NCBI RefSeq assembly: GCF_900446215.1
Contig: NZ_UAQZ01000001.1
Coordinates: 1,178,001 to 1,242,000, forward strand
From: Burkholderia cenocepacia
Lineage (GTDB): Bacteria > Pseudomonadota > Gammaproteobacteria > Burkholderiales > Burkholderiaceae
Reading direction: 5' to 3'
DNA: 64,000 nucleotides
The notes under the pieces were generated by a model, which ran no database searches, was not told the DNA's origin, and saw only the letters and a list, made by a program, of their open reading frames with translations. Positions within the stretch are counted from its first letter, which is position 1. Each line of letters starts with the position of its first letter. This document shows, piece by piece, positions 34,092 to 43,833 of this stretch. The translations under genes and the position numbers were made by a program.

Positions 34092-35285
34092 CTACGAACG
34101 GGACATCGACCAGCCCGTCGCGGCAGGCGGCGTGGTGCGCGTCGCGGCCGCCGGCGGCGCCGCGTGCGCGATCGGGTTCGCGTCCGGCAGCGTGACGTTG
34201 CGCTCGGTGCCGGCGTCGAACAGATGCAGGGCTTCTTCGTCGAAGCGGAACGCTACCACGGCGCCCGGCGCCGGGGCCATCGGGGCCGGCACGAGGGCCG
34301 CGCACGGCTGGCCGCGCCAGTCCAGCGTGACGAGCGCCTCGGCGCCGAGCAGCTCGACGAGTTCGACCGTGCCGGTCAGCGTGAGCGTGCCCGGGGTCGG
34401 ATCGCCTTCGGCGACGAGTTGCAGGTGATTCGGGCGGATCGCCGCCTTCACCTGCTGGCCGTCCTGCAGCCGTGCGAAGCGCGAGGACGCGAGCGGCCAG
34501 CGCGCGCCGTTGCAGTCGAGCAGCACGTTCGTGCCGACGCGCGCGATCGTGCCGTCCGCGAAGTTCATTGCCGGCGTGCCGACGAACCCGGCCGCGAATA
34601 CCGTGTGCGGCTGGCCGTACAGCTCGGCCGGCGTGCCGATCTGCTCGATGTGGCCGCCGCGCATCAGCACGACGCGGTCGGCGAGCGTCATCGCCTCGAG
34701 CTGATCGTGCGTGACGTACAGCGTGGTCGTCTTCAGTTGCCGGTGCAGCCGTTTGATGTCGCCGCGCAACTGCGTGCGCAGCTTCGCGTCGAGGTTCGAC
34801 AGCGGCTCGTCGAACAGGAACACGGCGGGCGTCTTGATCATCGCGCGCGCGATCGCCGCGCGCTGCTGCTGGCCGCCCGACATCGCGCGCGGACGGCGGT
34901 CGAGCAGCGCGTCGAGGCTCAGGATGCGCGCGACGTCGCGCACGCGGCGGTCGATCTCGTCGGCGGGCACCTTCAGCCGCCGCAGGCCGAACGCGATGTT
35001 GTCGTACACCGTCATGTGCGGGTATAGCGCGTAGTTCTGGAACACCATCGCCACATTGCGCTCGCGCGACGGCAGGTCGTTGACGACCGCATCGCCGATC
35101 ACGAGCTCGCCGCCGGTGATCGCCTCGAGGCCCGCGATCATCCGCAGCATCGTCGACTTGCCGCAGCCGGACGGGCCGAGCAGCACGATGAATTCGCCGT
35201 CGGCGATCTCGAGGTCGAGCGGATGCAGCACGGCGGGGCCGCCGTCGTAGTGCTTCGACAAAGCCTTGCAGGTGATCTGGGCCAT
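34092..35285 (-). CDS. Sugar/polyol ABC transporter ATPase (MalK/SmoK-like)
   Basis: A 397-residue ABC ATPase. Walker A is LLGPSGCGKSTMLRM, the signature is MSGGQQQRAAIARAM (Met instead of the usual Leu) and Walker B is VFLFDEPLSNLDAKLR. The TVYDNIAFGLR and DQLEAMTLADR stretches are those of MalK-type ATPases. The C-terminal ~130 residues form the TOBE/regulatory domain. It pairs with the two permeases and binding protein encoded upstream. It follows the dehydrogenase by three bases. Confidence 0.92.
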   Translation of the reverse strand: MAQITCKALSKHYDGGPAVLHPLDLEIADGEFIVLLGPSGCGKSTMLRMIAGLEAITGGELVIGDAVVNDLPSRERNVAMVFQNYALYPHMTVYDNIAFGLRRLKVPADEIDRRVRDVARILSLDALLDRRPRAMSGGQQQRAAIARAMIKTPAVFLFDEPLSNLDAKLRTQLRGDIKRLHRQLKTTTLYVTHDQLEAMTLADRVVLMRGGHIEQIGTPAELYGQPHTVFAAGFVGTPAMNFADGTIARVGTNVLLDCNGARWPLASSRFARLQDGQQVKAAIRPNHLQLVAEGDPTPGTLTLTGTVELVELLGAEALVTLDWRGQPCAALVPAPMAPAPGAVVAFRFDEEALHLFDAGTERNVTLPDANPIAHAAPPAAATRTTPPAATGWSMSRS

Positions 35286-35288
35286 GGC

Positions 35289-36323
35289 TCAATCCATTTC
35301 GATCTGAATCTTGACGTCGCGCGGGTGTCCGCTCGCCGCTTCCTCGAACGCGCGCACGCCTTCGGAAAACGGGAACGTGCGCGAGATGAACGGCTTCACG
35401 TCGATCGCGCCGGACGCGATCAGCGCGAGCGCGCGCGGGAAGATGTTCGCGTAGCGGAACACCGATTCGATGCGGCCCTCCTTCGCCTGCAGCGCGACCA
35501 CGTCGAGCGGCACCGGCGCGACCGGCATCCCGATCAGCACCGCGCAGCCGCCCGGGCACATCAGGTCGACGAGGCCCGCATACGCATTCGCGCTGCCGCT
35601 CGCCTCGAACACGACGTCCGCGCCCCAGCCGCCGGACGCTTCGGCCACCGCGTCGGCCAGCGGCCGCGTACGCACGTCGACGGTCGTGACGGCCGGGTTG
35701 CCGGCGAACAGCGCGAGCTTGTCCGGCACGACGTCGGCGAGGATCACGCGCGCGGCGCCGCCGGCGAGCGCGGCGAGCGCCGTCATCGCGCCGATCGTGC
35801 CGGCGCCGATCACGACCGCGAGGTCGCCGGGCTTCATCGCCGCCTTCTTCGCGGCCTGCAGGCCGATCGACAGCGGCTCGACGATCGCGCCTTCGGCGAA
35901 CGACACGTTGTCGGGCAGCCGGTACGTGAACGCGGCCGGATGCACGACGAACGGCGTCAGGCAGCCGTGGATCGGCGGCGTCGCCCAGAAGCGCACGTCG
36001 GGATCGAGGTTGTAGAGCCCGCGCAGCGTCGCGGGCGAATCGAGGCGCGGCACGCCGGGCTCCATGCACACGCGGTCGCCGACGCGCAGGTGCGTGACGC
36101 CGGCGCCGGTCTCGACGACCGTGCCGGACGCTTCATGGCCGAGCACCATCGGCGCGTCGACGCGGAACGGGCCGATCCCGCCGTGAACGTAGTAATGCAC
36201 GTCGCTGCCGCAGACGCCGACCGTATGGACCTTGATCCGGACGTCGACGGGGCCGACCGCTTGCGGCAGGTCGATGTCGCGCAGCGCGAGCTCGCGCGTG
36301 CGTTCGAGTACGAGCGCTTTCAA
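35289..36323 (-). CDS. Zinc-type polyol dehydrogenase (xylitol/L-iditol dehydrogenase-like)
   Basis: A 344-residue medium-chain dehydrogenase. Catalytic zinc ligands are visible in [15 protein letters not shown] (Cys) and [11 protein letters not shown] (His-Glu), and the NAD fold in [16 protein letters not shown] with Asp of ILADVVPDK preferring NAD. The structural-zinc lobe has no cysteine cluster ([20 protein letters not shown]), like many bacterial sorbitol/xylitol dehydrogenases. It oxidises a polyol to a ketose, presumably xylitol to D-xylulose given xylB in the same operon. Confidence 0.88.
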   Translation of the reverse strand: MKALVLERTRELALRDIDLPQAVGPVDVRIKVHTVGVCGSDVHYYVHGGIGPFRVDAPMVLGHEASGTVVETGAGVTHLRVGDRVCMEPGVPRLDSPATLRGLYNLDPDVRFWATPPIHGCLTPFVVHPAAFTYRLPDNVSFAEGAIVEPLSIGLQAAKKAAMKPGDLAVVIGAGTIGAMTALAALAGGAARVILADVVPDKLALFAGNPAVTTVDVRTRPLADAVAEASGGWGADVVFEASGSANAYAGLVDLMCPGGCAVLIGMPVAPVPLDVVALQAKEGRIESVFRYANIFPRALALIASGAIDVKPFISRTFPFSEGVRAFEEAASGHPRDVKIQIEMD

Positions 36324-36333
36324 CGTGTTCTCC

Positions 36334-37161
36334 TTATTTTCCCTTGACCATCGAATTGAGCAGGCGGCTCAGCATGCCGACGAAGACGAGCGGCGGCAGC
36401 GCGAGCAGCACCGTCGACGCGTTGATCACGCCCCACGGCACTTCCTGGCCGAGCGACGTGAACGCGGACGCGACCACCGGCAGCGTCGCGCTGCGCGACG
36501 ACGTGAGGGCGAGCGCGATCATCAGTTCGTTCCACACCAGCACGAAGCTGAACACGATGCCGCCGAGCAGCGTGCTCGCGCACACCGGCAGCGCGATGTG
36601 CCAGAACACCGCGTACGGGCCGTAGCCGTCGAGCGCGGCGGCTTCCTCGATCTCGCGCGGCAGCCGGCGAAACACGGGGATCGACAGCCACGTGATGGTC
36701 GACAGCGTGACGAGCAGGTACGTGACGATCATCGACAGCTTGGTGTCGTACAGCCCGAGATCGACCCAGATCGCGATCAGCGGCAATGCGACCGCGACGG
36801 GCGGCAGGAACCGCAGCGACAGCAGGAAGAACTGGATGTCGCGCTTGCCGCGCACCGGGTAGCGCGCGATCGCATACGCGGCCGGCACGCCGAGCACGGC
36901 GCCGATCAGCACGGCCGCGCCGACGATCGCGATGCTGTTGCCGAGCCCGATCAGCACTTCGGGGCTCGACAGTACCTGTTCGTAGTTCGCGAGCGTCGGC
37001 GTGAAGAAGAAGCGCGGCGTCGGCGTGACGATGTCGAGCAGGTGCTTGAGCGAATTGAGCACGGCCCAGAACAGCGGGAACGCGGCGACGAGCAGGATCG
37101 CGCCGGCGATCGCGACGGTGGAAACGGCGGCGGGGCCGCGGCGGGCCATCAGTCGTCCCAT
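36334..37161 (-). CDS. Polyol ABC transporter permease (MalG-type)
   Basis: About 275 residues with six predicted membrane helices. The cytoplasmic EAA loop is [25 protein letters not shown] 37161 overlaps the upstream permease stop by 13 bases and has GAGGG before it; ATG 37149, which overlaps as ATGA, is an alternative start 12 bases later. It is the second permease of the importer. Confidence 0.9.
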   Translation of the reverse strand: MGRLMARRGPAAVSTVAIAGAILLVAAFPLFWAVLNSLKHLLDIVTPTPRFFFTPTLANYEQVLSSPEVLIGLGNSIAIVGAAVLIGAVLGVPAAYAIARYPVRGKRDIQFFLLSLRFLPPVAVALPLIAIWVDLGLYDTKLSMIVTYLLVTLSTITWLSIPVFRRLPREIEEAAALDGYGPYAVFWHIALPVCASTLLGGIVFSFVLVWNELMIALALTSSRSATLPVVASAFTSLGQEVPWGVINASTVLLALPPLVFVGMLSRLLNSMVKGK

Positions 37162-38108
37162 TTGTTGACCCTCTTCCAGATGAGCGTGAAGACCAGCGTG
37201 GTCGCGACCATCATCAGCACGGCCATGCCCGACGCATACGACACCTTGCCGGCGAGGCCGATGCCCTGCTGGTACGCGTAGAGATCGAGCGTTTCGGTCG
37301 CGATGCCGGGGCCGCCCTTGGTCATCACGTAGATCAGGTCGAACGAGCGCAGCGACTCGACCATCTTGATGAACACGAGGCTCACGAGCGGCGCCTTCAG
37401 CATCGGCAGCGCGATGTACGCATGCACCTGCCAGGTCGTCGCGTAGTCGAGCCGCGCGGCCTCGAGCGGCTCCGGCGGCAGCGTCTCCAGCAGCTTCAGG
37501 ATCACGACCGCGAAGAACAGCCCCCACTGCCACACATCGACGAGCGCGACCGCGTACAGCGCGAGATGCGGATCGGCGAGAAACGCGGTGTGCTCGACGC
37601 CGAGCGTGCCGAGCAGCCAGCTCAGGATGCCGGTGAGCGGCGCGTACATGAACTTCCAGATGAACGCGGCCGACACGCGCGGCAGCAGCACCGGCATGAT
37701 CAGCACCAGCGACGCGAAGCGGCGCCAGCGGCCGTGCACGCGCTCGAACAGGAACACCGCGAGCGCGATCCCGACCAGCACCGCGCCGGCGACCGTGACG
37801 ACTTCCCACAGCACCGACACCTCGATCGCGTTCAGGAAGCGCCGGTCCGACGCGAGCCGGACGAAGTTTCGCAGGCCGACGTATTCGCTGTCCGGGTAGC
37901 GCAGCACGCGGTTGCGCAGCGCGAGGTTGATCGCGGCGATCGTCGGGACGAGGCTCAGGACCGCAAGCAGCGCGAGCGTCGGCGCGAGGAACACCCACGG
38001 CAGGCTTGTGCGGTCGCGGCGCGCGCGGCCGCGCCGGGCCGACGTGGCGGAAGGGGCCGGGCGGACGCCGAGCGTGCGTCCGCCCGTGCCGTCATTTGCG
38101 AGCGCCAT
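37149..38108 (-). CDS. Polyol ABC transporter permease (MalF-type)
   Basis: About 319 residues with a basic, unstructured N-terminus (RRGRARRDRTSLPW) followed by six helices. The EAA loop reads LEAARLDYATTWQVHAYIALP. The start at 38108 (MALANDG) lies inside the end of the binding-protein gene, so the pair is coupled. Confidence 0.9.
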   Translation of the reverse strand: MALANDGTGGRTLGVRPAPSATSARRGRARRDRTSLPWVFLAPTLALLAVLSLVPTIAAINLALRNRVLRYPDSEYVGLRNFVRLASDRRFLNAIEVSVLWEVVTVAGAVLVGIALAVFLFERVHGRWRRFASLVLIMPVLLPRVSAAFIWKFMYAPLTGILSWLLGTLGVEHTAFLADPHLALYAVALVDVWQWGLFFAVVILKLLETLPPEPLEAARLDYATTWQVHAYIALPMLKAPLVSLVFIKMVESLRSFDLIYVMTKGGPGIATETLDLYAYQQGIGLAGKVSYASGMAVLMMVATTLVFTLIWKRVNKWDD

Positions 38109-39366
38109 GTTCGAGCGCGTCCTTCGCATACTGGTCCGCGTCGTCGAGCGTGCCGCGGATGTCCGTCTGCGTGCCGGTGAACACCTGTTCGAGCGCGATG
38201 CCGAGGTTGTCGCCGATATCCGGCCACTGCGGCGTCCGCCAGATCGTCACCTGCGTGACGGGGTTGGTGTCGTTCAGCCCGGCCTGGATCTGCGGCGCGA
38301 CGTGCTGCTTGAAGTACGGGCTGGCGATCGTGCTGGAGCGGTTGTAGTCGCTGAACACACCGTTGCGCAGCCGCGCCTGCTCCTGGTCCTTGCTGGTCGC
38401 CCACGCGATGAAGCGGCCGGCGGCCATCCGCGTGCAGTCGTCCTTCGCGCCGACCGCCGAGATCGCGAAGCCGTGCCCGTACGCGGCCGACGGCAGCGGC
38501 GCGGGCGGCCGCGTATAGCCGACCTTGCCGGCCACGCTCGACTTGCTCGCGTCTTCCATCCAGTCCGCGAACGGCGTCGATTCGATCATGAACGCGACCT
38601 TGCCCGAGCGGAACGCTTCGAGCGCGTTGCTCCAGTCGTAGGTCGCCGAGCCGGGGGGCGCGTACTTGAACAGGTCGCTGTAGAGCTGCGTGGCCTTCAC
38701 CGCGGCCGGCGAATTGAACGCGGGCTGGCCGCCCTTGTCGGTCCACGCGCCGCCCATCCCGAGCATGAACGGCGACCAGCGCCACACGTTCATTCCCGAG
38801 CCGCGCTGGCCGCGCGCGACCCAGCCGTACAGCTTCGGCGGCGCGTTCAGCTTCCTGATCGCGGCGACGAGCTGGTCGAGCGTCTTCGGCACTGGGATGT
38901 GCGCGGCGTCGAGCAGGTCGCGGCGGTAGAACAGGAAGTCGCCGCCGCCGATCAGCGGCGCGAAGTACGCGACGCCGTTGTAGCTCGCGACCGCGCGGCG
39001 GCCGGGCAGGAAGTCGTCGTAGTCGTAGTCCTTCGGGTAGTACTTCAGGAGCGGCACGATCCAGTTGGCCGACGCGAATTCGGCGACGTTCGCCTCGTCG
39101 ACGTAGTAGATCTGGTACGAACCCGCGCCGGTCGACGCGTCGAGCCGCGATTTCGCGCGGCGGTCGTTTTCGCCGAAATAGCTGATCTCGACCTTGGTGC
39201 CGTTCTTCTTCTCGTAGTCGGCCAGCGATTTCTCCATCACCGACAGGCCGAGGCTCTTCTGCGCGAGCACCCGAAGGGTCGGCACCTTGCAGGTTTGCGC
39301 GGCCGCGACGCCCGGCAGACAGGCGCCGAGCAGCAGGCCGGCTGCGACGATTCGCATCTTGTTCAC
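38092..39366 (-). CDS. Polyol ABC transporter substrate-binding protein
   Basis: A 424-residue family 1 solute-binding protein with a signal peptide (MRIVAAGLLLGACLPGVAAA, then QTCKVPTLRV). There is no lipobox beyond GAC, so it is probably periplasmic. Segments such as FRSGKVAFMIESTPFADWM and AKDDCTRMAAGRFIAWATS are typical. It captures the sugar alcohol for the importer. It is the first gene of the operon; GTG at 39366 has AGGAG six bases upstream. The 200 bases before it hold the operon promoter. Confidence 0.9.
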   Translation of the reverse strand: MNKMRIVAAGLLLGACLPGVAAAQTCKVPTLRVLAQKSLGLSVMEKSLADYEKKNGTKVEISYFGENDRRAKSRLDASTGAGSYQIYYVDEANVAEFASANWIVPLLKYYPKDYDYDDFLPGRRAVASYNGVAYFAPLIGGGDFLFYRRDLLDAAHIPVPKTLDQLVAAIRKLNAPPKLYGWVARGQRGSGMNVWRWSPFMLGMGGAWTDKGGQPAFNSPAAVKATQLYSDLFKYAPPGSATYDWSNALEAFRSGKVAFMIESTPFADWMEDASKSSVAGKVGYTRPPAPLPSAAYGHGFAISAVGAKDDCTRMAAGRFIAWATSKDQEQARLRNGVFSDYNRSSTIASPYFKQHVAPQIQAGLNDTNPVTQVTIWRTPQWPDIGDNLGIALEQVFTGTQTDIRGTLDDADQYAKDALEHGARK

Positions 39367-39568
39367 CCGTGTCTCCTTGATTCTGCTTGTTCGAATGCCG
39401 CCGATGACGGCAGGGACAATGGTGTGACGGGGGCGATGCGATCACCACATCAAAAGAATTCGCGAACCGATACTTTTTGCTCAGGTTCGGTCGTGCGATG
39501 CACAAAATGTGGTGGTCGGGGTGCGGCGCGAGGCCGGCCCGGCGCGGACGAACGGCGGGCGCGCGGCG

Positions 39569-40528
39569 TTACCCGCGCGCCGGTCGATGCGGCGCGTCGA
39601 GCGCGATCCGGTAGACGCGCAGCGCGTTGTCGTGCCAGATCGCGCGGCGCGCGGGGCCGTCGAGGTGCGCGATCGCGCCGGCGAACGTGCGCAGCAGTGC
39701 GGGATAGGACACGCGCAGTCCGGCGACCGGGAAATTGCTGGCGAACAGGCAGCGCCGCCAGCCGAAGATCGCGATCGTGTCGCGGATGATCCGCGCGTTG
39801 TCCGCGTCGTTCCACGCCGCATCGCGCAAGCCGAGCTCGGAGATTTTCACGGTCACGCGCGGCAACGCGGCGAGCGCCGCCATGCCGCCGCGCCAACGCG
39901 CGAGTCCGGCTTCGGAACGGTCCCACGGCAGCCCCGCGTGTTCGAGCACGACATCGACGTCGGGTGCATCGACCAGCATCGCGGCCGCGTCGCCGAGATG
40001 CCAGAACGGCACGCGCAGATCCCAGCTCAGGCCGTGCGCGGCGAGGCGTTCGAGCGCGGCCGGCCAGCGCGGATCACGCAGCGCGCCCGGCTCGTCGATC
40101 GATGCGTCCGGCGCAGCCGCGGTGCGCGGCTTGAACCGCACGCCGCGCACGTGCGGCCACGCGGCCTGTTCGGCGAGCCGTTCGTCCGCATCGCCGGCCA
40201 GCAGGTCGACCCACGCGACGATCGCCGACGGCAGCGCGTGCGCGGCCGCGACTTCATGCAGCCAGCGCGTTTCCGCGAGTGCCTCGTCGCGCGCGCGTTC
40301 GGCTTCGACGTGCACGCTGGCGACGAGCGGCGCGCATTGCGCCGCGCGCCGGAAATCGTCGACGTCGAAGTTGCGGCACAGCGCCGCGTAGTCGCCGAAC
40401 ATGAAGCGTGCCGGGTCGTAGTGCGCCTGCAGCCACGGGTAGTGCGCGCCCGCATCGAGCCGCCACAGGTGGTGATGCGCATCGACGAGCGCATCGGGCA
40501 TGCCGTCGGGCGGCGCTTCGTCGCGCAT
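39569..40528 (-). CDS. Amidohydrolase, sugar-lactonase type (COG3618-like)
   Basis: A 319-residue TIM-barrel hydrolase of the Amidohydrolase_2 group. The first strand motif is LVDAHHHLWRLDAGAHYPWL, and further metal or active-site residues lie in VVLEHAGLPWD and LFASNFPVAG. This sequence style is shared with L-fucono- and L-rhamnono-lactonases. It probably opens a sugar lactone to the aldonic acid used by the dehydratase of the same operon. It starts one base after the propeller gene stop and ends the operon. Confidence 0.82.
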   Translation of the reverse strand: MRDEAPPDGMPDALVDAHHHLWRLDAGAHYPWLQAHYDPARFMFGDYAALCRNFDVDDFRRAAQCAPLVASVHVEAERARDEALAETRWLHEVAAAHALPSAIVAWVDLLAGDADERLAEQAAWPHVRGVRFKPRTAAAPDASIDEPGALRDPRWPAALERLAAHGLSWDLRVPFWHLGDAAAMLVDAPDVDVVLEHAGLPWDRSEAGLARWRGGMAALAALPRVTVKISELGLRDAAWNDADNARIIRDTIAIFGWRRCLFASNFPVAGLRVSYPALLRTFAGAIAHLDGPARRAIWHDNALRVYRIALDAPHRPARG

Positions 40529-40529
40529 G

Positions 40530-41477
40530 TCAGCGCGCGCCGGCGAGCACGTACGACGCATCGGGCTCGCGCAGCGTCGCGAGCGCACCGACGAAGCGCC
40601 ACGCGTCGAGGTCGAGTTCGCGCACATGGTCGTCCTGGAACGACACGTACGCGACGCGCCGCGACGGATGGAACGACAGCGCGGTCGGATTGGCGGGCAG
40701 CGCGATGCGCTCGATCTCCTCGAGCTGCCGCGCGTCGAACACCGAGATCGAGCGCTCGCCCGAATTCGTCAACAACAGCAGGTCGCGGCCGCCGGTCGCG
40801 CTGGTCCGGTAGATGCGGTTCGGGTCGCTACGCGTTTTCACGCGGCGGCCGCAGGTCATCGTCTCCGTGTCGATCTCGACCAGCGTGTCGTCGCCGCGAT
40901 TCGCGACGAACAGCGTGCGCTCGTCGTTCGACAGCGCGTTACCTTCCGGGCGCGGGCCGGGCATCACCGCGCGCGGCGCGACCGTCGCGTCGCGTGGATG
41001 AAACTGCGTGACCGTGTTCGACAGCAGGTGCACGCCGTACGCACGGCTCGCATCGCGCGTGAGCGTCACGAGGTGCGTTTTCACGCCGCCGGACGGCACG
41101 GCCATGTTCGGCACGGGCTGGCGGGTCGGCTCGTCGAATACGAGCAGCATGTCGTGCGCTTCGCTCATCGCATACAGCCGGCCGTCGCGATCGCTCGCCA
41201 TCCCGTGCGGCCGGTAGTACGGCCACAGGTCGAGCATGCGCGTGTGCGTGCGCTCGACGAGATCGATCTCGGCGATCCGGTGATCGCCTTCATGGCCGCG
41301 CGACCACGCGGTCTCGATTCCGAAGATGCCGACGTACGCGTAGCGGTCGTTCACGTCGACGGTGAATTCGTGCGGGAAGTTCGGCAGCACGATGTGCTTG
41401 AGCGGCGCTTTCGTGTCGAGGTCGTAGAAGCTGAAAGTGTGGGCGCATTTCTGTACCAGCAGCAGGATGTCGTTCAT
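40530..41477 (-). CDS. Cytoplasmic YVTN-type beta-propeller protein
   Basis: A 315-residue propeller with repeated blades such as RTLFVANRGDDTLVEIDTE, RDLLLLTNSGERSISVFDA and RVAYVSFQDDHVRELDLD. No signal peptide is present. The fold is shared with lactonases like 6-phosphogluconolactonase, so a lactone-hydrolase or sensing role in the sugar-acid pathway is possible. It lies between the transporter and the amidohydrolase. Confidence 0.75.
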   Translation of the reverse strand: MNDILLLVQKCAHTFSFYDLDTKAPLKHIVLPNFPHEFTVDVNDRYAYVGIFGIETAWSRGHEGDHRIAEIDLVERTHTRMLDLWPYYRPHGMASDRDGRLYAMSEAHDMLLVFDEPTRQPVPNMAVPSGGVKTHLVTLTRDASRAYGVHLLSNTVTQFHPRDATVAPRAVMPGPRPEGNALSNDERTLFVANRGDDTLVEIDTETMTCGRRVKTRSDPNRIYRTSATGGRDLLLLTNSGERSISVFDARQLEEIERIALPANPTALSFHPSRRVAYVSFQDDHVRELDLDAWRFVGALATLREPDASYVLAGAR

Positions 41478-41517
41478 GATGGGTCTCCGGTGTGTCGTTC
41501 GCTGTCGCGCGGGTTCG

Positions 41518-42810
41518 TCAGCCCTCGCAGCGCTTCGGCAGCGTCAGCGCGAGCAGCCCGGCTACCGCGAGCGTGGCCGCGAGGCTGTAGACGCCGGCCG
41601 CCGCGCTCACGTGCTGCGTCAGCACGCCGACCGCATACGGGCCGCAGAAGCCGCCGAGATTGCCGAGCGCGTTGATCAGGCCGCGGGCGCTGCCGGCCGC
41701 CTCGACGCTGCAGAGCTTCGGCGGAATCGCCCAGAACACGCCGGCCGCCGCCTGCAGGAAGAAGCCGCAGCCGATCAGGAACGCGAACGACACGGCCATC
41801 GATGCATGCGTGAGCACCGACAGCGCGAGGCACGCGGCGAATCCGACGAGCGGCAGCAGCACGAACAGGCGCCGCTTGCCGGTCCGGTCGGACCAATACG
41901 ACGTGACGAGCATCCCGATCACCATCGCGACGTACGGCACCATCGCGAGCAGGCCGACCCGGCCCATCCCGCTGTGCGTGAGATTTTTCAGCAGGGTCGG
42001 CAACCACATCGTATAGCCGTAGATGCCGGCCTGATAGCAGAAGTTGATCGCGATGAGCAGCCAGATCGTCGGGTGGCGCAGCAGCGCGCCGAACGACGTG
42101 GCCGCCGGCGTGCCGGCCGCGCGCTTGCGTTCCTGCTCGTCGCGCAGCGCGTCGAGGATGTACGCCTTCTCGCGCGGCGACACCCAGCGCGCGGTCTCCG
42201 GGCCGTCGTCGGCGAACAGCATCCAGACGACGAGGCACAGCAGCGACAGCGCGCCCGCGCAGAAGAACAGGTGATGCCAGTCGTATGCGGCGAGGATGAA
42301 GCCGGACAGCGGCGCGGTGATCATGCCGGCGAGCGGCACGAACAGGATGACCATCGCATTCGCGCGGCCGCGTTCGCGGTCGGGAAACCAGTGGCTGACC
42401 ATCGTCAGCACGACCGGCAGCATCCCGCCCTCGGCCACGCCGAGCAGGAAGCGCAGCGCGAGCAACTGCCACGTGTGCGTGACGAGCCCGGTCAGCACCG
42501 ACAGCACGGCCCAGCTCACGAGCGACCACGCGATGAAGGCCTTGCCGCTGCCGAGCGCCGCGCGCCGGCCGCCGGGAATCTGCAGGAACAGGTAGCCGAA
42601 GAAGAAGATGCCGCCGGCGAGGCCGGCCATCGTCGCATCCATGCCGAGATCGGCGTTCATCCCGCCGGGCATCGCGAACGCGATGTTCACGCGGTCCATG
42701 TAGGAAATGATGCACGCGAGCAGCAGCGGCGGAATCACGCGCAGCCAGCGGCGGCGCGGAATGGCTTCGCCGGCGTCGTAGGCCGGGGTGGCGGGGTTCA
42801 GCAGGTTCAT
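41518..42810 (-). CDS. MFS transporter of the anion:cation symporter family
   Basis: A 430-residue 12-helix MFS protein. IISYMDRVNIAFAMPGGMN in helix 1 and LLGVAEGGMLPVVLTMVSHWF in helix 4 are hallmarks of the ACS family, which includes glucarate, galactonate and tartrate importers. It probably imports the sugar acid metabolised by the neighbouring enzymes. ATG 42810 has GGAGACACC just upstream, the same leader seen before other genes of this operon. Confidence 0.88.
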   Translation of the reverse strand: MNLLNPATPAYDAGEAIPRRRWLRVIPPLLLACIISYMDRVNIAFAMPGGMNADLGMDATMAGLAGGIFFFGYLFLQIPGGRRAALGSGKAFIAWSLVSWAVLSVLTGLVTHTWQLLALRFLLGVAEGGMLPVVLTMVSHWFPDRERGRANAMVILFVPLAGMITAPLSGFILAAYDWHHLFFCAGALSLLCLVVWMLFADDGPETARWVSPREKAYILDALRDEQERKRAAGTPAATSFGALLRHPTIWLLIAINFCYQAGIYGYTMWLPTLLKNLTHSGMGRVGLLAMVPYVAMVIGMLVTSYWSDRTGKRRLFVLLPLVGFAACLALSVLTHASMAVSFAFLIGCGFFLQAAAGVFWAIPPKLCSVEAAGSARGLINALGNLGGFCGPYAVGVLTQHVSAAAGVYSLAATLAVAGLLALTLPKRCEG

Positions 42811-42907
42811 GGTGTCTCCATCCATCCGATGAGCGGCGGCGGCCTTCTGTCGGGCCGCCGTCACGCCGAGGCGCAACGCACGCGCGTTGCGGGTGCAAAA
42901 ACGGTCG

Positions 42908-43825
42908 CTAGCGCCCCCAGCGCAGCACGAGCGGATCGAGCCGCCGCGCCGTGTCGAGCAACCCCGCGCGTACCTGCGGAGGCAGCTCGGGCCACGGCGA
43001 ACGCGGCCGGTCGCACGCGATCACGCCGCCTTCCTTCATCAGCGCCTTCGCGGTGAGGAAGCCCGACTGCCGGTTCTCGTAGTTGATCAGCGGCAGCCAG
43101 CGCGCGTACGCGTCGTAGGCATCGTCGCGGCGGCCGGCGAAATACGCGTCGGTGACCCGGCGAATCCCGTCCGGATAGCCGCCGCCCGTCATCGCGCCGG
43201 TCGCGCCGGCGTCGAGATCGGCGAGCAGCGTGATGCCTTCCTCGCCGTCCCACGGCCCCTCGATCGCATCGCCGCCGAGCGCGATCAGCTCGCGCAGCTT
43301 CGACGCGGCGCCGGCCGTCTCGATCTTGAAATACGACACGGCGTCGATTTCGCGCGCGAGCGTCGCGAGCAGCGAGGCGGACAACGCGACGCCGCTCGCC
43401 GGCGCGTCCTGGATCATCAGCGGAATGTCGAGGCCGTCGGCGACGTCGCGGAAGTACGCGCGCACCTGGGCCTCGGGCACGCGGAACGTCGCGCCGTGGT
43501 ACGGGGGCATGACCATCACCATCGCGGCACCGAGCGCCTGGGCCTCGCGATTGCGCTGCGCACAGATCCGCGCGCTGAAGTGCGACGTCGTGACGATCAC
43601 CGGCACGCGGCCCGCGACGTGTTCGAGCGTGGTGCGCGTGATGAGATCGCGTTCGTCGTCGCCGAGCGCGAACTGCTCGGAGTAGTTCGCGTGGATGCAG
43701 AGGCCGTGCGAACCGGCATCGATCATGAAATCGACGCAGCGGCGCTGGCCGTCGAGATCGAGCGCGCCGTGCGCGTCGAAGATCGTCGGCACGACGGGAA
43801 AGACGCCCTGGTAGCGTGCGTTCAT
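42908..43825 (-). CDS. DapA-fold aldolase/dehydratase of a sugar-acid pathway
   Basis: A 305-residue N-acetylneuraminate lyase/dihydrodipicolinate synthase family protein. The Schiff-base Lys is in AVSYFKIETAG and the catalytic Tyr in MPPYHGATF. Family members cleave or dehydrate 2-keto-3-deoxy sugar acids or make dihydrodipicolinate. Beside a sugar-acid dehydratase, a role on the 2-keto-3-deoxy acid is the natural reading; it is unlikely to be the lysine-pathway DapA. Confidence 0.85.
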   Translation of the reverse strand: MNARYQGVFPVVPTIFDAHGALDLDGQRRCVDFMIDAGSHGLCIHANYSEQFALGDDERDLITRTTLEHVAGRVPVIVTTSHFSARICAQRNREAQALGAAMVMVMPPYHGATFRVPEAQVRAYFRDVADGLDIPLMIQDAPASGVALSASLLATLAREIDAVSYFKIETAGAASKLRELIALGGDAIEGPWDGEEGITLLADLDAGATGAMTGGGYPDGIRRVTDAYFAGRRDDAYDAYARWLPLINYENRQSGFLTAKALMKEGGVIACDRPRSPWPELPPQVRAGLLDTARRLDPLVLRWGR

Positions 43826-43833
43826 GTCGGCCC

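Noticed and set aside
33127..36069. A single 980-residue protein across the ABC ATPase and AraC genes
   Set aside because: Only its last part is a real gene; the upstream part runs in the wrong frame through the dehydrogenase and ATPase genes.
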